A DNA stretch of 64,000 nucleotides from JAUILA01 sp964563925 (lineage in GTDB: Bacteria > Bacteroidota > Bacteroidia > Cytophagales > Cyclobacteriaceae). Below, piece by piece: positions 39,213 through 48,438 of the stretch. Position 1 is the stretch's first letter. Each line of letters begins with the position of its first letter. The translations under genes were made by a program, and so were the position numbers. The stretch covers positions 28,004 through 92,003 of the forward strand of contig CAZLZD010000012.1 in the NCBI GenBank assembly GCA_964563925.1. The letters run 5' to 3'. A model generated the notes under the pieces. It was not told where the DNA came from. It ran no database searches and saw only the letters and a program-made list of their open reading frames with translations.

Positions 39213-39986
39213 ATGAATATCAGCGAGGATCTTAAGGAAGGAATCCTTTTCCTTTCCATTGAACGGCCGGAAAGCCTTAACGCCCTGAACACGGAGACCA
39301 TTGACGAGCTTCGTGAGATAATGCAAAAGGTCTATGACGATAAAAGCATTAAGGGGGTGATCATTACAGGATCCGGGGAGAAGGCCTTTGTGGCCGGTGC
39401 TGATATTAAGGAAATCGCCGCACTGAATGAGCTCAATGCCCGAAAATTCGCTGAAAACGGTCAGGAAGTATTCTCACTGATCGAAAACAGTGAAAAGCCG
39501 GTTATCGCTGCCGTGAACGGATTTGCCCTGGGCGGCGGGTGCGAACTGGCCATGGCCTGTCATATGCGCGTAGCCAGTGAAAATGCCAAATTTGGTCAGC
39601 CGGAAGTAAACCTGGGCATCATTCCGGGCTACGGAGGGACCCAGCGCCTTACCCAGCTTATCGGCAAAGGCAAGGCAATGGAACTTATGATGACCGGCGA
39701 TATGATCGGTGCCCAGGAGGCCAAGTCACTGGGACTGGTTAATCATGTGGTCAGCGACAAGCAGGCCCTGCTGCAACTGGCCGAAAAAATCATCCGAAAA
39801 GTTGCCAGCAAAGCCCCGCTGGCCATTGGCATGATCGTTAATTGTGTCAATGCGTATTTCTCCGACGAGGAGAATGGGTATCAGACCGAATCAAACAGCT
39901 TCTCCCATTGTGTCAGCACTGAAGATTTCGAGGAAGGCACCTCTGCTTTTATCGAAAAACGTAAGCCGCATTTCAAGGGCGTTTAA
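39213..39986 (+). CDS. enoyl-CoA hydratase/isomerase family protein
   Basis: 257-residue crotonase-fold enzyme. From ATG at 39213 (MNISEDLKEG) the length is usual. The oxyanion region is AFVAGADIKEIAAL, and the two catalytic Glu positions lie in GGGCELAMAC and FGQPEVNLGIIPGYGGTQRL, both present, which fits a true 2-enoyl-CoA hydratase acting in fatty acid beta-oxidation or butyrate-type metabolism. An upstream ATG at 39138 would add a hydrophobic stretch unlike the family. It ends 11 bases before a flippase gene, with which it may share a transcript without obvious functional link. Confidence 0.93.
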   Translation: MNISEDLKEGILFLSIERPESLNALNTETIDELREIMQKVYDDKSIKGVIITGSGEKAFVAGADIKEIAALNELNARKFAENGQEVFSLIENSEKPVIAAVNGFALGGGCELAMACHMRVASENAKFGQPEVNLGIIPGYGGTQRLTQLIGKGKAMELMMTGDMIGAQEAKSLGLVNHVVSDKQALLQLAEKIIRKVASKAPLAIGMIVNCVNAYFSDEENGYQTESNSFSHCVSTEDFEEGTSAFIEKRKPHFKGV

Positions 39987-39997
39987 CGCTGCACTCC

Positions 39998-41482
39998 ATG
40001 AGCCAACTCCGAAGTCTTGCCTCCCAGACCGCTGTGTACGGAGTCAGCAGTATCCTGGGCAGGATGCTCACCTATGCCCTGGTTCCCCTTCATACCTCCC
40101 TGTTCGGCAAGGCAGAAATGGGAACAGTTACCGTCCTGTACGGATACGTGGCAATGCTGATGGTACTTTATACGTTCGGCATGGAAACAACCTTTTTTCG
40201 CTTTGCCAACAAAGGAGATAAAAAATCCACCCTTAACCAGACCGGCACATTCGTCATTGCGCTAAGCTGTATTCTTACCATTCTGCTTCTTTTTAGCGCA
40301 AATTCACTTTCCGGCCTGGAGGATATTCCAGGCTCTCCACGGTATATCCAGTGGCTGGCCCTCGCACTCTGTATCGATGCAATACTTTCCATCCCCTTTG
40401 CATTGATGCGCCAGGAGAACAAGGCAAAGGTCTTTGCCACAACAAAGATTATCAATATTTTTCTTACCGTAGGGCTGCAGGTCTTCTTTCTTCTTTTTAT
40501 ACCCTGGCTGCAGGAAAAAGGGGTTACCTGGCTTGATCGTGTGCCCGACCTGGGCATCGGCTGGATATTCCTGACCAACCTGATCTCCAACCTGGTACTC
40601 CTGGTCATTCTTCGCAAGTGGATCGCCAGAATCCGTCTCAGCATACCTGACTGGAAAGATTTCAGACCCATGCTGCTGTATGCCACTCCTATCATGATCA
40701 CCGGACTGGCCGGAATTATGAACGAACAACTGGACAAGATTCTTATTAATAACCTGCTGCCCGAGGACTTTTATGCCGACTCGGATGCTCTGGAAGCTGC
40801 GGGGGTATACGGACAACTTTTTAAACTTAGTATCTTCATGATGCTGGGAATCCAGGCATTCCGGTATGCGGGAGAGCCTTTCTTCTTTAGCAGGGCCGAA
40901 GACAAAAATGCACCCGAGCTCTTTGCCCGCGTAATGCATTACTTCATTATTGCCTGCCTGCTGGTACTGGTCCTTGTCACCGTCAATGTAGACCTGATTG
41001 CATTCATATTCCTAAGGAATGCGGAGTTCAGGGTGGCCCTTTATATCGTCCCGATTCTCCTTGCCGGCAAGCTTTTCTATGGTATTTACATGAATCTGAG
41101 TATCTGGTTTAAGCTTACCGACAAGACAAGGTACGGCACGTATTTCAGTCTTTTCGGCGCCATGATAACCATTATTGGTAACGTGCTCCTTATCCCGGTT
41201 ATTGGTTTCCTGGGCAGCGCCTGGACATCGGTGGCGTGTTACTTCGTCATGTGCGGCATCTGCTATTACTACGGTCAGAAATATTACCCGATCCCGTACC
41301 GGTTTGATAAATTACTGGGCTATGCCCTTATCAGTGTGGTGCTTGTTATTATCTCACTTGAAGTACACCATCCTGATTTCTGGATTGATTCTATCCTGCG
41401 TGTTGTGGCTTCCCTGGTTATTTTAGGCCTGATCGTCCTGCGCGAGCGAAAAATGCTGCAAAAAAGCACGGTCGCACGCTGA
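39998..41482 (+). CDS. polysaccharide flippase (MOP/Wzx-like)
   Basis: 494-residue integral membrane protein with about 14 spans. It begins LRSLASQTAVYGVSSILGRMLTYALVPLHTSLFG, the characteristic start of Wzx/PST and MurJ-type flippases, with FGMETTFFRFANKGD and YATPIMITGLAGIMNEQLDKILI in the conserved places. It should turn a lipid-linked glycan to the outer face of the inner membrane. It lies alone rather than in a glycan cluster; the glycosyltransferase operon at 21630-26203 could provide substrates. Confidence 0.9.
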   Translation: MSQLRSLASQTAVYGVSSILGRMLTYALVPLHTSLFGKAEMGTVTVLYGYVAMLMVLYTFGMETTFFRFANKGDKKSTLNQTGTFVIALSCILTILLLFSANSLSGLEDIPGSPRYIQWLALALCIDAILSIPFALMRQENKAKVFATTKIINIFLTVGLQVFFLLFIPWLQEKGVTWLDRVPDLGIGWIFLTNLISNLVLLVILRKWIARIRLSIPDWKDFRPMLLYATPIMITGLAGIMNEQLDKILINNLLPEDFYADSDALEAAGVYGQLFKLSIFMMLGIQAFRYAGEPFFFSRAEDKNAPELFARVMHYFIIACLLVLVLVTVNVDLIAFIFLRNAEFRVALYIVPILLAGKLFYGIYMNLSIWFKLTDKTRYGTYFSLFGAMITIIGNVLLIPVIGFLGSAWTSVACYFVMCGICYYYGQKYYPIPYRFDKLLGYALISVVLVIISLEVHHPDFWIDSILRVVASLVILGLIVLRERKMLQKSTVAR

Positions 41483-41532
41483 CTTTATGGCCATTTCCGG
41501 CATTAATTATAAATATTGCCCTCCCGAAAAAC

Positions 41533-41560
41533 TTGATTTTTGGAAATTGCGTTACCTTTG
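41533..41560 (+). promoter_or_regulatory. promoter of the TPR-DUF4292-EnvC operon
   Basis: TTG at 41533-41535 and TACCTTTG (41553-41560), an exact TAnnTTTG -7, separated by 17 bases; the -7 lies 50 bases before the ATG at 41611. This is the best Bacteroidota-type promoter in the window. Confidence 0.6.
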
Positions 41561-41610
41561 AAGAACTAATTTCTTGACGTAAGGGCAATTCTCCCGTAAA
41601 TTAACAGCTT

Positions 41611-43332
41611 ATGACCCATCGTCTGACGTGCATATTTTTTGTTTTGCTGCTGTCGCTGACCGCCATGCCGTCCCATGCCCAACGAAAAAAATCTGAAAAA
41701 GACACCGCTCAGCTACGGCGCGAATCTGAATTCTATTTCACCGAAGGGGAGAAATTCTACATACTTGAAGACTATGCCAAGGCACTGGTCCTCTTTAAGA
41801 AAGCGGCCGAGGTTGACCGCCTGAATGCAGCCGCCCATTTCAAGATCTCCCAGGTCAATGAAAAAATGGGTAACCTGGTCGATGCCCTGGAGAATAGCAT
41901 CATTGCCACAGACCTCCGTCCCGACAATAAATATTACCAGGCCCAGAAAGCTAGTATGTTTGCCCGGCTGAACGAATTTGAAAAAGCCGCGGAGATCTAC
42001 CGCTACATGATCAGTAACCTGGACGGGACCGACGAATACCTCTTCGAACTTGCCGCTATTTATCTCTACCAGCAGGACTATGACAAGGCCATAGATACCT
42101 ACAATGAAATTGAAGAGGCCTACGGGATCAGTGAGGAGCTGGTGGTACAGAAACAAACAGTATACCTCGAAGAGGATAAAATCGACGAGGCCCTGGCCGA
42201 AGGCGCCCGGCTGATAGAGGAGTTCCCCGGCGAGGAGCGCTATGTGCTCCGCCAAATGGAATTGCTCACGGACAATGGCCGTGAAGACGCCGCACGCTCG
42301 CTCGCAAATGATTTCCTGGAAAATTACAACAACAGCGGCACTGTGCGCCTGGCCTTGTCGCGCATGCAGATGGAAAATAACTCCGGACAGGCTGTAGAGG
42401 GGATGGAGAATATGGAACAGGCCTTCGCCGACCCCGATGTGGATGTGGGCACCAAGGTCGCCATGCTGGCCGAGTACCGTCAGAATGTTCCCACCACCGA
42501 CCTGGGAGAGAACGGCATCAAACTGGCCCGGCTGCTAACCCAGGTACATCCCAGATCAGGAGCCGCCTGGGCGGTCAGAGGTGATATCTATCAGGCAGTC
42601 GGTGAGAAGGCAAAGGCAAAGGACGCCTACGTCAAAGCACTGGAATTTGAACCAGGCAACCTGCAACTCTGGCAAAACAGCCTGCAGCTGCTGACCGAGC
42701 TAAACCGTCCCGACAGCGTACTGCTGATTGCAGAAGAAGCCCTTGAGGTATATCCCAATCAGGCCGTAATTTATTATTACAATGGCCTGGGCCTGCTGCG
42801 GAAACGACAATATGAAGAAGCCACGTACGTGCTGGAACAGGGAAAGCGGCTTTCAGGATCCAACCTCCAGCTGATTGCGGTCTTCAACGGGCTGCTGGGC
42901 GAAGCATACAACGGTACCGGAGAATTTGAAAAATCAGACCGTGCCTTTGAAGCTACCCTGGAGAATGATCCGGAAAATTATTCCGTCATGAACAATTACA
43001 GCTACTTCCTGGCGCTTCGTGGTGAAAAACTGGATCGGGCAGAATCATTATCTGAACTGGCCGTAAAGAAGAATCCGGATAATATTCAGTTTCTGGATAC
43101 CTACGCCTGGGTGCTTTTTAACCGGAACAAATACAAGGATGCCGCCCGGGTGATGGAAAAAGTATTTAAGGCCGGAAACGTTTCTGCCGTACATTATGAA
43201 CATTATGGTGATATTTTGTTTAAATTGGGCGAAGTTGAAAAGGCTGTGAGCCAGTGGAAAAAGGCGCTGGAACTATCGCCCGGATCAAAAGAAATAGAAC
43301 GCAAAATCGCCGAAAAAACACTCTATGAATAA
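41611..43332 (+). CDS. exported TPR protein (573 aa)
   Basis: 573-residue TPR protein with a signal peptide (MTHRLTCIFFVLLLSLTAM, cleavage near SHAQ). The mature chain is nearly all TPR pairs, for example ESEFYFTEGEKFYILEDYAKALVLFKKAA, AHFKISQVNEKMGNLVDALENSI and FELAAIYLYQQDYDKAIDTYNEI, with a shorter last group before the C-terminus (VHYEHYGDILFKLGEVEKAVSQWKKAL). It would be a periplasmic or outer-membrane scaffold. The gene overlaps the DUF4292 lipoprotein gene by eight bases and is followed by the EnvC-like gene, so a role in envelope assembly is likely; the exact function is unknown. Confidence 0.92.
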   Translation: MTHRLTCIFFVLLLSLTAMPSHAQRKKSEKDTAQLRRESEFYFTEGEKFYILEDYAKALVLFKKAAEVDRLNAAAHFKISQVNEKMGNLVDALENSIIATDLRPDNKYYQAQKASMFARLNEFEKAAEIYRYMISNLDGTDEYLFELAAIYLYQQDYDKAIDTYNEIEEAYGISEELVVQKQTVYLEEDKIDEALAEGARLIEEFPGEERYVLRQMELLTDNGREDAARSLANDFLENYNNSGTVRLALSRMQMENNSGQAVEGMENMEQAFADPDVDVGTKVAMLAEYRQNVPTTDLGENGIKLARLLTQVHPRSGAAWAVRGDIYQAVGEKAKAKDAYVKALEFEPGNLQLWQNSLQLLTELNRPDSVLLIAEEALEVYPNQAVIYYYNGLGLLRKRQYEEATYVLEQGKRLSGSNLQLIAVFNGLLGEAYNGTGEFEKSDRAFEATLENDPENYSVMNNYSYFLALRGEKLDRAESLSELAVKKNPDNIQFLDTYAWVLFNRNKYKDAARVMEKVFKAGNVSAVHYEHYGDILFKLGEVEKAVSQWKKALELSPGSKEIERKIAEKTLYE

Positions 43333-44077
43333 GCGTCTGCTTCTCGTCGTATGTTTTCCACTAATCCTGTTCTCCTGCAGTCAAAAAACGTCCGGCATCA
43401 CATGGAATTTCTCAGACAAGAACAGACTCGATGTTCAGGAAGCCAGCTTTGAATATTTTTCGGGCAAGGCGAAAATAAACTATAAGGATGACGAGTTGGA
43501 TATTAAGGCACGGGCGAATGTCCGCATGCGCAAAGACAGTGTCATCTGGATCTCCTTTTCCAGTGTGGGCATCCAGGGTGCACGTTGCCTGATCAACAAG
43601 GATTCTATAACCATATTGAACCTGGTTAAAAAGGAATATTATGTATTCAATTATGATTCACTCAGCAAGCAGTTCAATTTTGAGGTGAATTATGATGTGA
43701 TCCAGGCAGCAGCACTGGGCAACCTGATCATCGACAGGACTCGAAAGGATCAGGTGGAAAAAGAAGAGAGCGTCTACATTCTCAAGCAGCAATCGGGCAA
43801 CGTGGCCGTGAGCAATTTTGTAAACCCGAAAACCATGAAGATTGAACGGGTCGAAATGCTGGAGAATCCATCGAAGAATACCGCGGTCATCCGGTATTAT
43901 GATTTCCAGATGGTGGAACATACTGCTTTCCCGTATTCGGCCATCCTGTCAATTTTTTATACGGAAGGGGCGAAAAAGCTGAATACGGTCATTGAAATGG
44001 AATATAACAAAGCAGAGATAGAGGACAAGGAATTAAAGTTTCCATTCAATATCCCAAAAAAATATGTGCGGAAATAA
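43325..44077 (+). CDS. DUF4292 lipoprotein
   Basis: 250-residue lipoprotein with signal MNKRLLLVVCFPLILFSCSQ (lipid Cys18). The mature part is beta-rich and resembles LolA/LolB-like proteins of the DUF4292 family: YFSGKAKINYKDDELDIKARANVRMRKDSVIWISFSSV, then GARCLINKDSITILNLVKKEYYVF. LolA-like folds hold lipid anchors, so this protein may take part in lipoprotein or lipid handling, which is inference. Its start lies inside the TPR gene and its end overlaps the EnvC-like gene by 14 bases, making a coupled three-gene unit. Confidence 0.9.
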   Translation: MNKRLLLVVCFPLILFSCSQKTSGITWNFSDKNRLDVQEASFEYFSGKAKINYKDDELDIKARANVRMRKDSVIWISFSSVGIQGARCLINKDSITILNLVKKEYYVFNYDSLSKQFNFEVNYDVIQAAALGNLIIDRTRKDQVEKEESVYILKQQSGNVAVSNFVNPKTMKIERVEMLENPSKNTAVIRYYDFQMVEHTAFPYSAILSIFYTEGAKKLNTVIEMEYNKAEIEDKELKFPFNIPKKYVRK

Positions 44078-45257
44078 GAGACTCTCTGGAGCATTTTTCC
44101 TCTTATTCATCATGGCAGGCCTCGTTTCTTACGGACAAAAGTCCAGGGAACAGCTTGAACAGGAAAAGCAGGCCAACCTGAAAAAGATCGAGCAGGCGGA
44201 AAAAATCCTGGCTGAAACAGCCGGGAAAAAACAGAATACCATCGGTCAGCTCAATGCGCTGAACCAGCGGATAAAAGCCCAGGAAGACCTGATCCAGGGC
44301 ATCCGGAATGAGATCAACCTTCTCAATGACGAGATAGAGGAAAATAACATGATCATCGAATCCCTTGAGGAAGACATTGCCAGCCTCAAGGAAGAATACG
44401 GGGCCATGATCTATGCCACTTACAAGGCCAACAAAGGCTTTAATAAACTCACCTTTCTCTTTTCGGCCGAATCATTTAACCAGTTCCTCATGCGGTTACA
44501 GTATATGGAACAATATGGTGACGTACGAAAAAAACAAACCGAGCAGATTCAGCGGGTGCAGGAAACACTGGCCGGACAAGTACTGGTTATTGAAACCAAA
44601 ATGTCTGAGAAGAATATGCTGCTTGGCGAACAACTTGCCGAAAACCGGCGGCTTGCCGACTTGAAAAACAACCAGGGGCAGATTGTCTCCTCGCTGCAAA
44701 AACGCGAGAAGGACATTCGCAGGGAACTGGAAGATTCAAAAAAAGCGGTGGCACGCCTGGATAAAATGATCAACGACATAATCCGGGCAGAAATCGAGCG
44801 CGCAAGACGCGCCGAATCGGCTACTGTGGAAGCAACCGCACGGCTGTCGAGTGATTTCGCCTCGAACAAAACCAAACTTCCGTGGCCGGTTACCGGGTTT
44901 GTCGTGCAGAAATTCGGTAAACAGCAGCATCCGGTCTTTAAAAATGTAATCATTGACAGCCATTCAATTACTATTCAGACCAAACAGGCTGAAAAGGTCA
45001 AAACTGTCTTTAACGGCGAGATTACCCGTGTGGCTTTTGTCCCGCTTTTGGGTAATACCGTTATCATAAATCACGGGGATTACTTTTCGGTGTACGCAGG
45101 CTTAAAGGAAGTCTATGTCAAATCAGGACAGAAAGTAACGACCAATCAGGAAATAGGCAGCATCCTGACCAATAAGGACGGTGTATCAGAACTCAAGTTT
45201 GAGATCCGTAAAAGCGCCAATGCGCTGGACCCGCAGCAATGGCTGCGAAATAATTAA
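44064..45257 (+). CDS. EnvC-like murein hydrolase activator (degenerate M23 domain)
   Basis: 397-residue exported protein: signal peptide to about residue 25, a long coiled coil (about 25-255; REQLEQEKQANLKKIEQAEKI onward), and a C-terminal LytM/M23 domain from about 270 (LPWPVTGFVVQKFGKQQHP). In active M23 enzymes the domain has an HxxxD pair and a C-terminal HxH; here the corresponding parts read FKNVIIDSHSITIQ and NHGDYFSVYAGLKE, where YAGL replaces the YAHL of active enzymes. The domain therefore looks non-catalytic, like E. coli EnvC, which activates amidases during cell separation. ATG at 44064. Confidence 0.9.
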   Translation: MCGNKRLSGAFFLLFIMAGLVSYGQKSREQLEQEKQANLKKIEQAEKILAETAGKKQNTIGQLNALNQRIKAQEDLIQGIRNEINLLNDEIEENNMIIESLEEDIASLKEEYGAMIYATYKANKGFNKLTFLFSAESFNQFLMRLQYMEQYGDVRKKQTEQIQRVQETLAGQVLVIETKMSEKNMLLGEQLAENRRLADLKNNQGQIVSSLQKREKDIRRELEDSKKAVARLDKMINDIIRAEIERARRAESATVEATARLSSDFASNKTKLPWPVTGFVVQKFGKQQHPVFKNVIIDSHSITIQTKQAEKVKTVFNGEITRVAFVPLLGNTVIINHGDYFSVYAGLKEVYVKSGQKVTTNQEIGSILTNKDGVSELKFEIRKSANALDPQQWLRNN

Positions 45258-45350
45258 AAAGATATAAAAGTAATTTTGAACGTGAAATTGCTTTTTTTCG
45301 TTGCCATTTAAATAGCTATCTTTACATTTCCTTCTAAAACGAAAGAAAAC

Positions 45351-45560
45351 ATGAATACTTTATTTGCATTTTTTGGCGGTGGACTGGGAGGACAGGAAAT
45401 TCTCCTGATCCTGTTGGTGATTTTGATTTTCTTTGGTGCCAAAAAAATACCTGAACTGGCCCGTGGACTTGGTAAAGGAATCCGTGAATTCAAGGATGCC
45501 ACCAAGGAGATCAAGAACGACATTGAAGAGTCTGCCAAGATCGAAGAAGAGAAAAGATAA
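45351..45560 (+). CDS. tatA: twin-arginine translocase subunit TatA
   Basis: 69-residue TatA/E: a short N-terminal segment, one membrane span (EILLILLVILIFFGAKKIPELARG) with the family FGxKKIPELARxLG hinge, an amphipathic helix (GLGKGIREFKDATKEI) and a charged tail. TatA oligomers form the channel for folded proteins with twin-Arg signals. tatC is not in the window. It lies six bases before gatA's TTG start, and the two may share a transcript. Confidence 0.95.
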   Translation: MNTLFAFFGGGLGGQEILLILLVILIFFGAKKIPELARGLGKGIREFKDATKEIKNDIEESAKIEEEKR

Positions 45561-45566
45561 TCAGGA

Positions 45567-46991
45567 TTGAATCCCTATACCTCCCTCAAGAGCATTCAGT
45601 CTGATCTGGATGAAGGTCGCACTTCCTGTGTCGACCTTGTAAACTACTATTTAAAGAACATTGAAGAAAAGAAACACCTCAACGCATTCGTTGAGGTGTA
45701 TTCTGTTGAAGCCCTGGAGCATGCCGCCAGGGTAGACGAAAAAATTAAAAACGGTAACGCTGGCCGCCTGGCCGGGCTGGTGGTCGGATTGAAAGACGTA
45801 TTCTCCCACCAGGATCACGGATTACAGGGTGGCAGCAAAATACTTGAGAACTTTGAAGCGCAGTACAATGCGACAGTGGTTCAGCGCCTGCTTGATGAAG
45901 ATGCAATTATAATCGGCAGAAATAACTGTGACGAATTCGCCATGGGTTCATCCAATGAGAATTCCTTTTTCGGACCAGTGCTGAATGATGCCGATAACAC
46001 CCGCGTCCCCGGTGGATCATCAGGAGGCTCGGCGGTCGCCGTTCAGGCCGATATGTGCCTGGTTTCACTTGGTTCCGATACAGGCGGGTCTGTTCGCCAG
46101 CCTGCGGCATTTTGCGGTATCCTTGGCCTGAAGCCAACCTATTCCAGGATTTCACGACACGGCCTGATCGCCTACGGATCTTCCTTTGACTGCATTGGCA
46201 TCTTTTCCAGGAACGTGGAAGATATGGCAGTTGTGCTGGAGGTGATCGCCGGTCCGGATGAATATGACAGTACGGTTTCCCGCTCCCCGGTTCCCGGATA
46301 TACACAGGGAATCAACCAAAAAGTACGGCGCAAAATTGCGGTGATCTCGGAAACCCTGAACTCCGAAGGACTGCAGGAAGAAATAAGGGAAGCAACAAAG
46401 GAGACCATCCAAAAACTAAGGGAAGCAGGCCACGAGGTGGAGGAAGTAACCTTTCCCCTGCTGGAATATATTCTCCCTACCTATTATATTCTGACCACTG
46501 CCGAGGCCAGCTCCAACCTTTCCAGGTACGACGGTGTCCGTTACGGATACCGTACTCCTGAGGTGTCGGGCCTGGAGCAGATGTACAAAAAAACACGGGC
46601 CGAAGGTTTCGGGACAGAAGTGAAGCGACGGATCATGCTTGGCACTTTTGTGCTTAGTGCAAGTTATTACGACGCCTATTACACGAAAGCCCAGAAAGCC
46701 CGTCGATTGATCAGGGATATGACAAAAAATATCCTGACTGAATATGATTTTATTGTTTTACCCGTTACACCTACTACCGCTTTTCGTCTGGGCGCTCATC
46801 GTGCTGACCCCCTGGAGATGTATTTGGCCGATCTTTTTACAGTTCAGGCCAGTGTATCGGGGTTACCTGCTGTCTCTGTACCGAATGGATATGATAGAGA
46901 AGGACTGCCCATAGGTTTCCAGGTTATCGCGGATGACTTTGAAGAAGAAAGGCTGCTTGCCTTCAGTAATGAAATTATGGATCTTGTATGA
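45567..46991 (+). CDS. gatA: Asp/Glu-tRNA amidotransferase subunit A
   Basis: 474-residue amidase-signature subunit that releases ammonia from glutamine for GatCAB. The Ser-cisSer-Lys triad is present: Lys in VVGLKDVFSHQDHG, cis-Ser in VPGGSSGGSAVAV, and nucleophile Ser in SLGSDTGGSVRQPAAFCG. IIGRNNCDEFAMGSSNENSFFGP is also conserved. The start is TTG at 45567 (MNPYTSLKSIQSDLDEG). gatC is elsewhere (14647) and gatB is outside the window. The stop overlaps the start of the transglycosylase gene (ATGA). Confidence 0.96.
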   Translation: MNPYTSLKSIQSDLDEGRTSCVDLVNYYLKNIEEKKHLNAFVEVYSVEALEHAARVDEKIKNGNAGRLAGLVVGLKDVFSHQDHGLQGGSKILENFEAQYNATVVQRLLDEDAIIIGRNNCDEFAMGSSNENSFFGPVLNDADNTRVPGGSSGGSAVAVQADMCLVSLGSDTGGSVRQPAAFCGILGLKPTYSRISRHGLIAYGSSFDCIGIFSRNVEDMAVVLEVIAGPDEYDSTVSRSPVPGYTQGINQKVRRKIAVISETLNSEGLQEEIREATKETIQKLREAGHEVEEVTFPLLEYILPTYYILTTAEASSNLSRYDGVRYGYRTPEVSGLEQMYKKTRAEGFGTEVKRRIMLGTFVLSASYYDAYYTKAQKARRLIRDMTKNILTEYDFIVLPVTPTTAFRLGAHRADPLEMYLADLFTVQASVSGLPAVSVPNGYDREGLPIGFQVIADDFEEERLLAFSNEIMDLV

Positions 46992-48343
46992 GGATATTTT
47001 TTACCATAGCGATTCTCTGCAGCGTTTACCTGTCCCGGGGGCAGGAACCGCCGGCGGAAGATGTTTTTTATCCTGCCTCTGACCTGGAATATGTCCCGGC
47101 CGAAGCAGATTATGAACTGATTGAAGACCGGCTGAGCTGCATTGAGAATGAAATTCCGCTTAACTACCACGAGCGGGTGCATGCCTTTGTGAATTATTTT
47201 GCGGTCAAAGACCGGGAATACACGAGGCTGATGATCCAGCGAAAGAATCTTTATTTCCCGCTTTTTGAAAAATACCTGAAAAAATACGGGCTCCCGGATG
47301 AGCTGAAGTATCTGTCCATCGTGGAATCAGGCCTTAATCCGACGGCCGTTTCCTCGGCCCGGGCAGTGGGCTTATGGCAGTTCATGTCCTACACCGGACG
47401 CCATTTCGGACTGCAAAACGATACGTTTATCGATGACCGTATGGATCCTGAGAAATCCACCGAAGCCGCCTGCAAGTACCTCAAACAGCTGTACGGGATG
47501 TTCGGTGACTGGGAGTTTGCCATATCCGCCTATAATACCGGCCCGGGAAATGTACGTAAAGCAATCCGCAAATCAGGTTACAAGGATACTTTTTGGGAAG
47601 TATACCCCTATCTGTACCGGGAAACACGTTCCTACCTCCCTCAGTTTGTTGCCATCATGTACGTGATGAATTATGCAGACGAACATAATTTCCAGGTGGA
47701 GGATATCCAGTATCCTATGGAGGCAGATACCCTCCTGGTCAAAGACCATTTACACCTGGCAACACTGGCCAGCCAGCTTAATCTTTGCCTGGATGACCTT
47801 AAGGCGCTGAACCCCAGCCTCAGGTATGATATGGTCCCGGAAACTTCGGGTGGTTATATGCTTAAGATGCCGGCCGATATCAAACCCGTCCTGAATACCA
47901 ACCGGGTGGCCATCCTGGATTCGGCAATGAAAGTGGGTAAAACAGAACTAGAAAAACTGGCCCGGAATGCTCCGGGAAGCACCTACGGCCGTGAGCGTAT
48001 CGTGTACCGTGTACGCAGCGGTGATGTGCTGGGAAAAATTGCTGAACGCCACCATGTATCCCTGAGCAACCTGCGGCAGTGGAATAACATCCGCGGATCC
48101 ATGATCAGGGTCGGACAAAACCTGGTTATTTACACCAATCCTTCCTCCGCCCCGGTGGCAAAAAGCGAACCGGTCATCAAAACCGCAGCCAACGGGACCC
48201 GCATGTATGTGGTACAACCCGGGGATACCCTGTGGGATATTTCCCGAAAACTATCAGGGGTCAGCATCGAGGATCTGAAGAAAATGAACTCCCTGACCTC
48301 CAACAGCATCAAACCCGGCCAGGAACTCATCATTGGAAAATGA
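46988..48343 (+). CDS. LysM-containing lytic transglycosylase (MltD-like)
   Basis: 451-residue exported enzyme that cuts glycan strands of peptidoglycan. The signal peptide is about 18 residues. The SLT domain (about 100-240) contains the catalytic Glu in IVESGLNPTAVSSARAVGLW, then FMSYTGRHFGL, DDRMDPEKSTEAA and ISAYNTGPGNVRKAI. Two C-terminal LysM domains (about 335-378 and 398-449) begin YRVRSGDVLGKIA and YVVQPGDTLWDIS and bind peptidoglycan. The organisation is that of MltD. The start overlaps the gatA stop, a coupling seen in related genomes. Confidence 0.94.
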   Translation: MRIFFTIAILCSVYLSRGQEPPAEDVFYPASDLEYVPAEADYELIEDRLSCIENEIPLNYHERVHAFVNYFAVKDREYTRLMIQRKNLYFPLFEKYLKKYGLPDELKYLSIVESGLNPTAVSSARAVGLWQFMSYTGRHFGLQNDTFIDDRMDPEKSTEAACKYLKQLYGMFGDWEFAISAYNTGPGNVRKAIRKSGYKDTFWEVYPYLYRETRSYLPQFVAIMYVMNYADEHNFQVEDIQYPMEADTLLVKDHLHLATLASQLNLCLDDLKALNPSLRYDMVPETSGGYMLKMPADIKPVLNTNRVAILDSAMKVGKTELEKLARNAPGSTYGRERIVYRVRSGDVLGKIAERHHVSLSNLRQWNNIRGSMIRVGQNLVIYTNPSSAPVAKSEPVIKTAANGTRMYVVQPGDTLWDISRKLSGVSIEDLKKMNSLTSNSIKPGQELIIGK

Positions 48344-48438
48344 GCAAACAATCGATAATTTTAAAGGGTTAATATAACAGTAACACCGGTGACCAAATAG
48401 TCATTCGTGATTATACCTGGTACAATAGCCCCTTATAC

